From Bufo bufo (taxonomy: Eukaryota > Chordata > Amphibia > Anura > Bufonidae), in the NCBI RefSeq assembly GCF_905171765.1, contig NC_053391.1, positions 267,706,771-267,770,770 of the forward strand: a stretch of 64,000 bases of DNA, given 5' to 3'. Position 1 is the stretch's first letter, and every line of letters starts with the position of its first letter. The notes beneath the pieces were generated by a model. It did not search any database. It was not told the origin of the DNA and saw only the letters and a program-made list of their open reading frames with translations. Positions 42,540 to 53,329 of this stretch are shown piece by piece. Made by a program: the position numbers and the translations under genes.

Positions 42540-42905
42540 AATTTATATATATAATATATATAAACGACAAAAAAAAAAATGCTTAAGCAGCTATACAGCT
42601 ATATACAGGTTAGCAAAGGATATTCGTTGCACACAATACTGTTTTTCAGATTAGGGGGCTCAGACCCCATCTTTTCTTCAGGAATATCAGATTCCTGCGG
42701 GAACTTCAGATCCCTCTATTTCTTTAGGAATATCAGATTCCTGCGGGACATCAGATCCCTCTATTTCTTTAGAATATCAGATTCCTCGGGGAGACGCTTA
42801 TCAGAAGCGCTTACAGGGTTCAAATAATCCCCTCTTACAGTATAGGGCAGTAATAATATATATAAAAAATATAGAATCACTTACCCCATACTGTTTTTTG
42901 GTGGA
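42540..42905 (-). other. Retroviral leader with three-fold about 45-bp repeat
   Basis: Between primer-binding site and gag. Three units with 'gatattcctaaagaaataga' on the minus strand. Short open frames across it are repeat artefacts. Confidence 0.7.
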
Positions 42906-42923
42906 TCCCACCTTCTGACACCA
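42906..42923 (-). promoter_or_regulatory. Retroviral primer-binding site, tRNA-Leu type
   Basis: Minus strand, two bases after the LTR end: TGGTGTCAGAAGGTGGGA. It matches the complement of a tRNA-Leu 3' end (TGGTGTCAGAAGTGGGA) with one inserted G. Confidence 0.75.
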
Positions 42924-42925
42924 AC

Positions 42926-43047
42926 TGTTAGCGTTTTCCTCAGGCAGGTTTATGCTGGTATATGATGAGGCATCAGACCTCCAACCCATGGAATATTTCC
43001 CTGTGCAACGAATATCCGGTTTTGCTTCTGATCAGGAGACAAATTTT
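42926..43047 (-). mobile_element. Retroviral 5' LTR fragment (last about 120 bp)
   Basis: Minus strand ends GCTAACA as does the solo LTR at 47745, and matches its last about 120 bases. The rest of the LTR is missing where the Tx1-type LINE 3' end begins. Confidence 0.8.
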
Positions 43048-44480
43048 TTGATTGAAACGTCTTTATTACAATCAGTCGTCATACATACATACATACTTTA
43101 GTACTGTGACGCAGCACAGGCCACGAATCAGTACATAATAAATTACTTACAATCGTCTTTGCGAGCATGGTATTGTTATGTAAAGCACAGGCTAACCTAC
43201 ACTATACATCGCAATGAATGCTACACTAGCATACCTATTCAATCACAAAACCTTCCAACAAAGCATTTAGACAGTGATGAGGGAAGGGGAAGGGGAGGTG
43301 GGAAGGAGGGGGTAGGGAGGGGGGATCACATGCCCTTAGCTTTATTGAGAAGACAAATACAAACGGGGGGAGAGGGGGAAGGAGAGGGGTTTAGTCCTCT
43401 TCTTCTTCGTCGACGTCCAAGATGTTGTAGTCCTGCAGCATACTATGGATAAGTCTGCGGCAGTCCAGGACGAACTTGTTCTCCCTCCTGAGAATGAGCC
43501 GGTTCCTAGCAAACCAAATAGCGTCCTTAAAACAGTTCATAAGGCGCCAGGCCTCCTGGATGGCTCCAACAGTATGAATCCCAGGAAATAGTCCATACAG
43601 CACCGAAGTGCATTGCAGGCTGTTCCTGGGCACAGAGTCTTTGAGTTCATGTTCCAGGGCGTCCAACAGGCGCTGTGCAAAGTGGCACTCCCAAAACAGG
43701 TGGTAAGATGTTTCCTCCACGAAAGGGCACCTGGGGCAGTACCGGGTTTTGCACAGAATGCGGGCATGCATAAATGACCGTATTGGCAGTCCGCCCTGAA
43801 TGGCCATCCATGACAAGTCCTTATGCCCGTTGGTCAACCTGTTTGACGACACATTAGTCCAAACTGTCTCTACGGTGTCGTCATGGATCCCTGGAATTGA
43901 CTCGACCACATCCTTTGCTCTGATGAGTTTGTGGATAGTTTTTGGCGTCCACAAGTCGGGCTTGAGGCCCTCCAGTTGGCGTTCTCTCACAAACCTGACG
44001 ACGTCCCAGTAGATCCAGGGAGCGTGCCAGTTGTAAGGGATGGAGCTGTCCCACTTGTCCCAGCCCAGACCCCTCCAGAGGGGCAGGAGGAAAAAGCGAG
44101 ACATAGCCTTGCCCGCAGAGCCGTTGGCAGTTCTCAGAGTCCGGAGAACGCTGTCACAAACAAAGGCGATCCGCAGTAAGGTGGGCAGGTCCGGTATGCC
44201 CTTTCCGCCTTTGCGGGGCTCTTTGTACATGATGGCTCGCTTCACTCTGTCCATCTTAGATCCCCAGATGAAGCGAAACACTGTCCTGGTGATGGCCCTG
44301 GAAACGGTGGCAAGAGGGGGCCATGCCTGTGCAGTGTATTGTAGCACAGGCAAAACTTCATTTCGCAGGACGAGTGCTTTGCCTTCAATCGTGAGGTGTC
44401 TAAGGCTCCACAAGGCTGCCCTGGTTCCCACTGATGGAACTAGATGCCTGAGAATTCTGAAGCTGTGCAACTGAATTATG
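43048..44480 (-). pseudogene. Tx1-type LINE ORF2 C-terminus and 3' end
   Basis: An open frame of 359 codons (43391-44470) continues a truncated ORF2: LTIEGKALVLRNEVLPVLQY (post-RT region), ITRTVFRFIWGSKMDRVKR, GGKGIPDLP, then the zinc-knuckle YCPRCPFVEETSYHLFWEC (C..C...H....C) and an acidic end. The 3' UTR ends in a (GTAT)n tract and 'aataaagacgtttcaatcaa'. The RT and endonuclease are absent (5' truncation at about 44480). The surviving piece is undamaged, so the insertion may be fairly recent. Confidence 0.82.
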
Positions 44481-44586
44481 GAGGTCAGCTACCTCCAAAA
44501 ATAATCCCTACAAGCAATCCACCAGTACATTTAACAGTATCCATATCTGCACAAAGCAAGAAAAATAATGATGGTAGGGGCGGTTG

Positions 44587-45162
44587 ATAATGTCACGGCA
44601 AGTGGGGATAAGAGGAACACCAAGTAAACAAATAGCAACAGGTAAACAGACTAGGCCTCAAAGATAGGGAGGAGGGAATGGTAACCTCCTAACAATCCCT
44701 GAGCCTCTCCCTGACTGCTGACAGTATGAGCAAGTCCTGATGGTGAACGAATTCATATGCTGGAACCTAAGCCCTGTTGACACTGAAGCAAACCCTAACT
44801 TAGAGAGCGAGGAATGAGACAGCCGGTACCTTCCACCAGGGACCAGCATCTCCCTGAGACCTAGAAGCAACTCACGCACAAAGGAGAAAACAGGAGGACT
44901 TAAGCTTGAGATGAGCGGGAAGTAGAGGATCCACAAACAACCAGTATAGAACTCCAGAAGGAAAATATCAACTGCAAAGTCAGCAGTAAGAGGCGGACCT
45001 AAATAGAGCCTCTAAAACAGCTAAAGAGCAGAACCTGTGGAGAGGTGGGATCCTGCCCACAACAAACAGAAGGGAAACACAGAAATACCTGTCAGATAGA
45101 CTAACGTGCTGCAAGTCTATGCGATCTTCTCAGATCTCTCACAAGGCAGGCAGTGACAATAA
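44587..45162. mobile_element. Solo LTR, gypsy type, ATAA target duplication
   Basis: LTR 44591-45158, TGTCACGG...CAGTGACA, with ATAA on both sides. Similar termini to the LTRs at 52749 and 59771, different body. Confidence 0.75.
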
Positions 45163-46400
45163 CACAGCCTCACATATGTACCTCTTACATCCAGAGATAT
45201 CTCCTCTGATGTAGACATTCTCTTTCCTTATCTTCTCCTTTCAGACCAGACCACCGTGGTGACTTCTTTCAGCCGAGTCTTGTCTCTGCAGAGTTTAAAA
45301 AACAGTCATCTTACTAACACACAGATAGTGTGCCAGTACAAAAAATACCCCCTTACCCTTCAGATAAGACCCACATATTAAATCTCAGATGAGCCCCCCC
45401 ACCTCAGACTAGACCTTTAGATCTCTGTCAGACCCCAGTTTTAGACCTCAGATCAGACCCCCATTGGACCTACATTTCAGACCTTGCCCCAATATCAGAC
45501 CTCAGATAAGACCCCCATTAGACCTCTAGACCCCCATATGAGACCCCCATTAGACCTCCAGATCCCCAATAGACCTTCAAATCTCCATATCTGACCCCCA
45601 TTAGACCTCCAGACCACCAAGCATACCTCCAGACCCCCAATCAGACCCCTATTAGACCTCCAGACCCCCAATCAGACCCCTACCAGACCTCCATACCCCC
45701 ATTAGACCACTCCAGACCCCCAAACAGACCCTTAAGACCCTTATTCAGACCCCAATCAGACCTTTCAGACCCCAATCAGACCACTAAGACCCCTAATCAT
45801 ACCCTTCAGACCCCAAACAGACCCCCAATCAAACCAGTCAGACCCCTAATTAGACACTTCAGATCCCCAATCAGATGCTTCAGACCCCCAATCAGACCCT
45901 TCAGACCCCCAATTAGACCCCTAATCAGACCCTTCAGACCCCCAATTAGACCCTTCAGACCCCCATATCAGACCTCAGATCAGACTATAAAATAAATGAA
46001 CAAACTTACCTCTCCTGCTCCGCTGCTCCTCTCCAGGTCCAGCGGTCTCCCGTTCTTTTCTCAGGGCCCGTGCTGCAGTCACCTGACCTCCTGCAGCGTC
46101 AGGTCAGAGTGCGCTCTGGATGTTCTGATACTGCAGGCAGCCAGAACAAAGCAGCGCGGGCCCCAGGAAGAGCGAGCAGGAGGAGGGGTAAGTACTGTGC
46201 AGTGCTCACAGCGCTTCTCTCCCCCTCCTCCTGCAGACTAGTGAGCGCTTTCATTATGGAAGCACTCACTAGTATTCTCTTTATAAGATGTAGTGCATCT
46301 TATAAAGTAAAATATACAGCACCACTGGCAAGGGGGGCCCGGTCGCAACTGCAACCCCTATAGTTGCGCCAGTGTCCATGGGTCAGCTTTCACTTCAATA
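45163..46400. repeat. MITE-like sequence with tandem 'cagacccccaatcagaccc' array
   Basis: 45385-45990 is a diverged tandem array of about 20-bp units. The left part (45180-45300) resembles 22785-22910 in the hAT-like element, and 46005-46150 resembles the 'acttacctctcctgctcctg' region of the MITE at 27119. Probably another member of those families; ends not fixed. Confidence 0.6.
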
Positions 46401-46406
46401 GAGACT

Positions 46407-46794
46407 ACAGGTGAAACTCCAAAAATTTGAATATTGTGCATTATCGTTAATGCACGATATCGTTAATTTATTTCAGTAATGTAACTTAAAAGGTGAAACT
46501 AACATATGAGATAGACTCATTACATGCAAAGCGAGATATTTCAAGCCTTTATTGATATAATTTGGATGATTAAGGATTACAGTTTATGAAACACCAAAGT
46601 CACAATTTTGAGGTACCCTTTGCTCAGGGGATATAGATTAATTAGCTGAGTAGAGTGTGATACTTTGAGCTAAAATATTGAACCTTTCACAAAATTCTAA
46701 TTTTAAGCTGCATTAATGCAATACCTTTTAATTTGCATTACTGAAATAAATGGACTTTTGCACAATGTTCTAATTTTTTGAGTTTCACCCTGTA
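46407..46794. mobile_element. Tc1/mariner-type MITE
   Basis: The left end 'caggtgaaactccaaaaatt' and the right end (complement) 'cagggtgaaactcaaaaaat' are flanked by TA. Interior repeat 'aaaggtgaaactaacatatg'. No transposase. Confidence 0.8.
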
Positions 46795-46904
46795 CTTCAA
46801 TAGATAGCAGCCTGGTAGTTTCCCCACATCAAATCCTGTAAAGAGATAACACCCTTAGGAGTAGCCCCAAGTCAAATCTCTTCAAGTGACACATCAGATC
46901 CACA

Positions 46905-48714
46905 TAGGCTTTGTAACAGTTTGCTCAGGTCATGGATCCTGGCTGCACACCCAAAATAGGGCTGCCTGTAATTTTTAAGAAGCTGACTAGTCAACATGGT
47001 CCCCAGGACCAACTCCTACAGTACCTAAATAACATTTTCTGCCTGCTTGGATGCTTTGGCTACTGCCGCTCCTGCACCAACACCTCTGCCAGTCACAACC
47101 TTAGGTGCTTCTGTCCCACAACTTTTGCTACCTTCCACACATGAAGGAGATCCAAAGTTGAAAGGAATTTTTCATAAATCTTACTTTTGATACATCACAG
47201 ATTAGACATAGATTATACAAACCTCATCTCTTGTGGAATGCAGTACCTCGTATTTACATATCTCACACCCTGCCAGTGCTGGACACAATAGGAGCCTCCC
47301 TGAACAAAAGGCTATTTAACATCTCACCTCACATACAATTACGGAAAACTATGATAACCTATTCAACTTATTAGCATGTAGAGAAAAACCTGTTCAATGT
47401 AAGATAACCCTTTTCATGTATTGTATATAGCAGATACCAGTATTGTTTAACAAAGTTTCAACTGTATCTTGACATACATGTTCCCCAAGGCCTGCTAAGA
47501 ACTACCAGGATTGTTCCAATTGGATCTTGAGAGACAATATGCGCCCATCCTCAATAAGCCCTATAAATATGTGCTGGGAAATAAAGATTTCAGATATTTA
47601 ACAACCTATGTTAAGTCACGGTTGATATTTGTCTCCTGATCAGAAGCAAACCGGATATTCGTTGCACAGGGAAATATTCACGGGTTGGAGGTCTGATGCC
47701 TCATCATATACCAGCATAAACCTGCCTGAGGAAAAACCGCTAACAAAAGTCTTGCCATGGGTTCCAGGGAAATGCTAGCCTGGGCAACTCCTCCCTGGAA
47801 ACAAAGTGACCCATGATCTATAATCTTCGGGACTTTCTAGCTACCTTCCACAAGGTCTTCAAGGAGCCTGGTAAAACTGCTTCTCTGCAGCCTCTTCTAA
47901 GCCTCTGCCAGAGTAACCTCACTGTAGGACAGTATGCTATAGAATTCTGCACTCTTGCCTCTGAAGTTGGAACTGGTCCTGGTGGCTGCTTTCTTAGAGG
48001 GTCTGTTACAAATGCATTAGAATGAATTGTAGGCCATGATATACTATCCAACCTGGATGACCTGATTACATTAGCCACCTGAAGCAAACCTCTGATTCAG
48101 AGAGTGTCTCAAAGAGTCATCACGTGAGTGGTGAGTTCCCAGGTTTGCACCTTCATTTCAGAGGTCCATGCTTCCTTCTTTGTCTCCTCCTCCGGAGCCT
48201 GTGAAGTTGGACAGAGTCAACTGTCTGAATAGGAATGTCTGCACAGATGCAGTAACAATTTATGTATGTTCTGTGGTGGCAAGGGCCACTACATGAAGAC
48301 ATGCCCTCTCAAGGACAGGACCCTCCAGTGTCTAGGGTCGTTTAGAGAGAAAGCCCTAGGTGAAGAAAAGCTCTATCCAAGACTGACAGATTCTGGCTCT
48401 GCAGGATATTTCCTGCATCATACCTTGGCAACCCAGTTCTGCACTCTTATCAGACAGTTGGAGAGGCTCTTGATGATGAAGTCTGTCAGCAGAGAATGCC
48501 ACTTCTGGAAAATATAAATTATGTCACTGCTTCCCTTGGACCTTCAACTACGAATGTTGCATACAGAGAAAATTTGGTTCTATGTTCTGTCTGTTTCAAT
48601 TAGTACCCCCCTCCAACTGCTTTTTTATATGCCCTCGTGGAACCAGAATCTTCACAAAGCTGGACCTTTGTGGAGCCTATAATTGAATCCAAATAAGTGA
48701 GGATGACAGATGAA
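46905..48714 (+). pseudogene. Gypsy element 1, gag to RT motif A (left part)
   Basis: Starts near ATG 46932 (MDPGCTPKIGL). Gag region: WIYNLRDFLATFHKVF, LTVGQYAIEFCTLASEVG, LDDLITLAT. Nucleocapsid CCHC FCGGKGHYMKTC at about 48268. Protease DSGSAGYF at about 48390. RT start TKLDLCGAYN at about 48655. Frameshifts and stops throughout. It is interrupted first by a solo retroviral LTR (47159-47745) and then, in the middle of RT, by an L1; the frame resumes at 59564. Confidence 0.85.
47154..47750 (+). mobile_element. Solo retroviral LTR with 5-bp TSD AAAGT
   Basis: LTR 47159-47745 (587 bp), TG...CA, flanked by AAAGT on both sides. Contains 'ccctataaatatgtgctggg' (TATA) and 'aataaagatttcag' (poly-A signal). 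Same family as the endogenous retrovirus at 35.4-43.05 kb. Inserted in gypsy 1 gag between 'gatcc' and 'cttgcc'. Confidence 0.92.
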
Positions 48715-49235
48715 AGTCAGCTTTTTTTTTTTTTTTTTTAATATTCTCTATTATTTTTTTTTTCATCATACATATTGTACAAGCATAATAAAGATACAGC
48801 ATACATGAGACTTCTAAAGCGACATTCCAGCGAAACCATATCAAAGTGAGAATTATACAACATGTCTATCGCACCCCAAAGGGGCTCGACAATTAACATA
48901 AACCATGGTAACACAGGAATTTAGTGTAAACGGCTAAAGCCGATCGGTTGGAGAAGGTAGGTATAACGGTACTCAATGAAACTTTACCTTCTACGTTGTC
49001 AGCCTGATTCAACCAAATCCACTAATGATCACTAAGGTGTGGGGGGGGGGGGGGGTTTGAGGGGCTGGAGGAGTTAAGAGGAGTCAAGAGCGAGACCAGA
49101 TTTCCAGTCTCGAGGTCCTAAGTCCCCAATCTCTCTCCCAGTCTACATTTCCTTTTCCAGCAAGCCAAGTGTATTTGTTTATACACATGCACCTATATAC
49201 ATGCATACTCCCTCTATCGACGTTAACGTACGGGT

Positions 49236-52230
49236 TTATCCTGATGTGTTCCACTTGTCCCAAATTTTAAGGTATTTGTCATAGGATCTATTTAGCCAAC
49301 TAGTCATCTCTTCAAATTTAGAGATCTGATTCACTTTTGCTCTCCACTCCCGGACCGTGGGGGGATTTTTGTCCAGCCAATGTAAAGGTATCAAGGATTT
49401 TGCCGCTGCGATAAGATGTGTCACCAAATTATTCTTAGCTGGGGTATACTGACTGTTTCGTTTTGAGAAGACTACCAATTCTAACGTGATCTGTCTAATC
49501 TCTTCATTGATCTCCCTCCAATATGTCTGTATCTGAGTACAAGTCCACCAAATATGGGAAAGTGACCCAGTCTCGCTCTCACACCTCCAGCACCTCTGGG
49601 CAGGCGCCAGTCCCTTATTGAAAAGGAACTCTAGCGTTCTATACCATCTAGTGAGCAATTTGAAATGGCTTTCCTGAAGCTTCACGCATTGCGAAAAGCC
49701 GTGTGACGTTGCTAACACATTTTTTGTTTCTTATTGTGCGAGTACTATTTTCAGCTCTTTTTCCCAATCCAGCAAGTATGTCGGTTTCAAGTTCTCTCCC
49801 TGTTTTCCAAGAAGGGAGTAGAGCCCGGAGACTTTTCTTTGCTTACTTATTGGGGTATGCAACAGTTTTTCGAACTCAGTCAAAGGTCTCTGAAATATAT
49901 ACTTCTTTTTCACTCTCCCGCACACAAAACGCATCTGAGATTCCTTTAAGAAAAACGTTTAAGAATGCCTAAGTGATTCTGGGAATACTGCCCCCAGAGA
50001 GGCCTCCGTGTCCATCAGTAATTCCTGTGTACTAATTTGTGACAAGAATCTCCATACCTCAGGAGCATTTGGCCTGCCATGTCCACCAGGTATGGGAGGA
50101 GGGACCCCTGGCATCATAGGGGATGGGGTGGGAGCTATATTTTCCCCTAGCATTTCCATACTCACAGACAACCTCTAACCATTGGATCCAAGTCTGATGT
50201 CTCTTCCTTACGTTTATAAGGCAGCCAAAGGTATTTCAGGAATGAAGAACCCACATTATACTCACAGAAATCTCTCACATAGCTTGTCTCTTAGGTTCAA
50301 ACCACCTGTTTATTACATAGCTTGATAATATTTATCTACATCTGGGAAGCCCAGCCACCATTTTCTCTACGTTTAGTCAATACTCTATAAAGAGAGTCTA
50401 GGCCTTTTTCCATTCCAAAGATACCTGGAGAACATCTTTTTTATGGTCGCAAAGAAACTAGGCGGGAGACTTATATGGACCATTTGAGGCACATATAGGA
50501 TCTTGGGTAGTACATATGCCTTCATGACGTTCTTCCTACCCATCCATGATAGAAAAGGGATGTTGTACTTCTGTAATAGCTGTTTTATGTTTTCTGCGAG
50601 GGGAGTGTAATTGTATTTGAATAGGTCTTCCAGGTGTCTCGGAATTTGTATGGTTTGGTTATGTTGGTTATTTGTTTGGTTATGTGTGTCATGCTCTTGT
50701 TTTTTTTTGAGAAGCGAGGTCATTCAGCTTCCTGCCCTTATTACCGTGAGCGTATACTTTGTGTTGGAAGTATAGCATCTGCTTCGTTATTCTCTGTGTC
50801 AAGATTTACGTAGTGGAACCCTAAGATCTGTTAATTCTCTTGAAGCCTCGACTAGCGGATTGCTTATTAAGTTTTTCCGCTGTAGCTATTTGCGCTAGTA
50901 GGGAGTCGATCATCTTGACTTTGTTGCCCAAAGCAATGAATATTCCCCTTATGTACGCCTTATGGGCTTCCCAAATGATGGGATTCTTACTGTGTGCAGG
51001 AGAGTTACTATCAAAAAATATCTCTGAGATCTGACCCGTTCAGAATTGTGCCTGTTGTTCAAAAATGATTCGTTGAGTCTCCAGCTCCAGTCCCTCCTGG
51101 TCATGGAGTCCAAGGCAAAGGCTGCAGTGCACGGAGCGTGATCAGAGACGTTGATGCTTCCTATCCCAGCTGTGCTGAAAGAAGGCAAGAGCGAGACAGA
51201 TGTTAAAATATAATCTAACCTCTGATAGGATTTATGGGGGTTGGAATAGAAGGAATAATCCCTCACTGTCGGATTAAGAGATCTCTACACATCTATCAGC
51301 TGAAGCTCTTGGAGTTTACTGTGAAAGCGGGCTAATATGTTTTTGCGCTATAAGATTAATGACTAAATTAAGATCTGTACCAACAATAATGGTCCCTTCA
51401 GCAAAAAGTTTGATCTTATCAAACGCCTTTATAAGCCACTGTACTGTAGAGGTGTTTGGTGCGTAGGAGATTCACCAGTGTAAATTTGCGAAGCGCAAGT
51501 TCCCCTTTCAACATGAGCATTCTACCCTCTGCATCCGAGAGTTGTTGCTTTAAGGCCTCCGTTCCATTTTTTTTTTTGCGAATCGGATGGTTTCCTATTC
51601 ATTTCTATGGATCCGTTAAAAATGCGGTGGACTCCATTTCTTGTCCGCGTCCACTGTCCGTGTTTCCCGTCCGCAAAAAAAGTATTGCATATCCTATTCT
51701 TGTCCGCAATAAACATTTTGCGGGACCCATTGAAGTCAATGGGTCCGCAAAAAAATGCGGAAGCCATCCGTATGTCATCCGATCCGTTTTCTTTTGCGGG
51801 TGGTTGCTGGGAAACCTGTATATATTAAATTTCAAGAATTACAGCCTTCAGATTTTTTTTGCAGACCGCAAAAAAAACCTGAAGACACACGGAAACACAA
51901 CCTACAAAATTTGTGGACAAACGGAACGGATGTGGATGTAAAAAATAACAGGAACACAGATCCTCTATTTGCGGACCGCAAAAAACAACATGTAGCCTAA
52001 TATGAATGGTACTATAGACACTCCCTTAGATGCAGAGGATGGATGCGTACTATGGAACCATTGCTTATAAGGATGTGCTGGTAGTTTTGGTATTCTGCCA
52101 GAGAGCGGAAATGCGTTTCTTGTAAAAACACTATTTCTGAGTTTAGTTTGCGCACCGTAAGCATCACTTGGCTGCGCTTACATGGGGATGTTCATGCCTT
52201 TTACATTGAATGTGGTGATCTTAATATCCC
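49236..52230 (-). pseudogene. L1 ORF2, RT core deleted
   Basis: From the start: KITTFNVKGMN near 52220 and the ETHF-equivalent (endonuclease start), then a MITE at 51551-52003, then SDAEGRMLMLKGELALRKF, EGTIIVGTDLN (GGDFN equivalent), RDYSFYSNPHKSYQRLDYIL and VSDHAP (end of endonuclease), then the ALGNKVKMIDSLLA linker. Here the RT core (F/YxDD and flanks) is missing: about 50 bases separate the linker end (LLKKKQEHDT) from the post-RT block FLSWMGRKNVMKAYVLPKIL. The C-terminus 49236-49718 carries CWRCESETGSLSHIWWTC (zinc knuckle). Several frameshifts. Confidence 0.88.
51551..52003. mobile_element. Palindromic MITE inside L1 endonuclease
   Basis: Starts 'aaggcctccgttcc' and is built of 'tgcggac'/'gtccgca' blocks with 'cccattgaagtcaatgggtc' in the middle. 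Ends near 'acatgtagcct'. L1 coding motifs continue on both sides. Confidence 0.75.
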
Positions 52231-52743
52231 TCAAGCTGAGGATATATTGTCTCAATACAACTTACACCACAGAAAAGTACAAGACAGCAGAATACGGGGC
52301 GTGTAGTCGCCCAAACCTCGCGAGTGCGTCACAGACAAGGAGAGATAGAAAATGTAGGGGGAGAGGGTGTGTGTGTATATATGAGAGAAAGGAGTTATGA
52401 GGAGAAGGAGTTTTTAATCCAGTGATCCTGGACAGGCCTTGTGGCCTGATCGGTGATCAGAGATAGACCGTTAAATAACAGTGGATTTAGCACAATGTAC
52501 AAAATGAACAAAGTAACCAGTCTCGGCTATATTATTAAACTATAATGAAATAGGCTTATTGCTCAGAAATAGCCGGTTTCACAATTGAACAACTAGGGCT
52601 CAAAAGGGTATATACCCTTTGAAGAAAAACTAGTTCTAAGTTTATTGAGATTAAAGACATAGCTGTTCTGACGTAAATCCTCCCTTTAGCAAGGGAAGAC
52701 AATCTACTCAGGAGAGGTCTGTCAATGTGGGGAGGACTCAAAG
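52231..52743 (-). other. L1 inter-ORF region, ORF2 side
   Basis: No gene; continues at 57783 beyond gypsy 2. Confidence 0.6.
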
Positions 52744-52748
52744 GGTTA

Positions 52749-53282
52749 TGTCACAGGTGATGTTGCAGAAAACTGGAACTTTTAAATAAACATCCGACTG
52801 GCTTGATCCCAAACTAAGGAGCATATGGGTGAGCCCTATAAAACCCTAGAGCTCCTCCAGACTGCTATGCCCATGCAAGGGTCTCTATGGTAGACGATTG
52901 CATGCCCTCGTACCTTATACTATGTGACACCTGAAAAACCCTATAATAGTGAGGGACACGACCACCCGGCTCCCTGCACTTAATACAGACGGAGTCAGGG
53001 TCACCTACAATCAAGCCAGCAAGGAAACACAAATTAAAGGAAAAAGACTTATCTGAGGAAACAGCAGCAGCAGCCTCCAGCAGTGAACACCACATCAGGA
53101 AGTAGTATAAACCGCAAAGTGAGGCAGTATGGGAGGGAATATAAAGGGAGACAATTAGTCTAAATAGGTGACACCTGGGAGAAGGAAAGGAGATGACAAA
53201 GTGAAACCAAAAACAAAGAACGTCATGCAAGAGGTAGAGAAGATTCGTCTGCCAGACCTTCTCACAGAACTGGCGGGTGACA
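52749..53282 (-). repeat. Gypsy 2 3' LTR
   Basis: Downstream LTR in the minus-strand sense, preceded by a purine-rich tract on the coding strand at about 53300 ('ccgtagagggagcggtac'). Confidence 0.93.
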
Positions 53283-53329
53283 GTACCGCTCCCTCTACGG
53301 GTGGACTCCGGACACTCAGAGCCCACCTT

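Larger units (their letters stand above)
39613..42858 (-). repeat. Tandem duplication, copy B
   Basis: Same order as copy A: Tc1 terminal fragment, (TATG)n/(TG)n, unknown ORF, env remnant, gag, leader. Unlike copy A it continues into the primer-binding site and LTR end. Confidence 0.93.

Noticed and set aside
44040..44474. 144-codon plus-strand frame
   Set aside because: Antisense of the Tx1-type ORF2 C-terminus.
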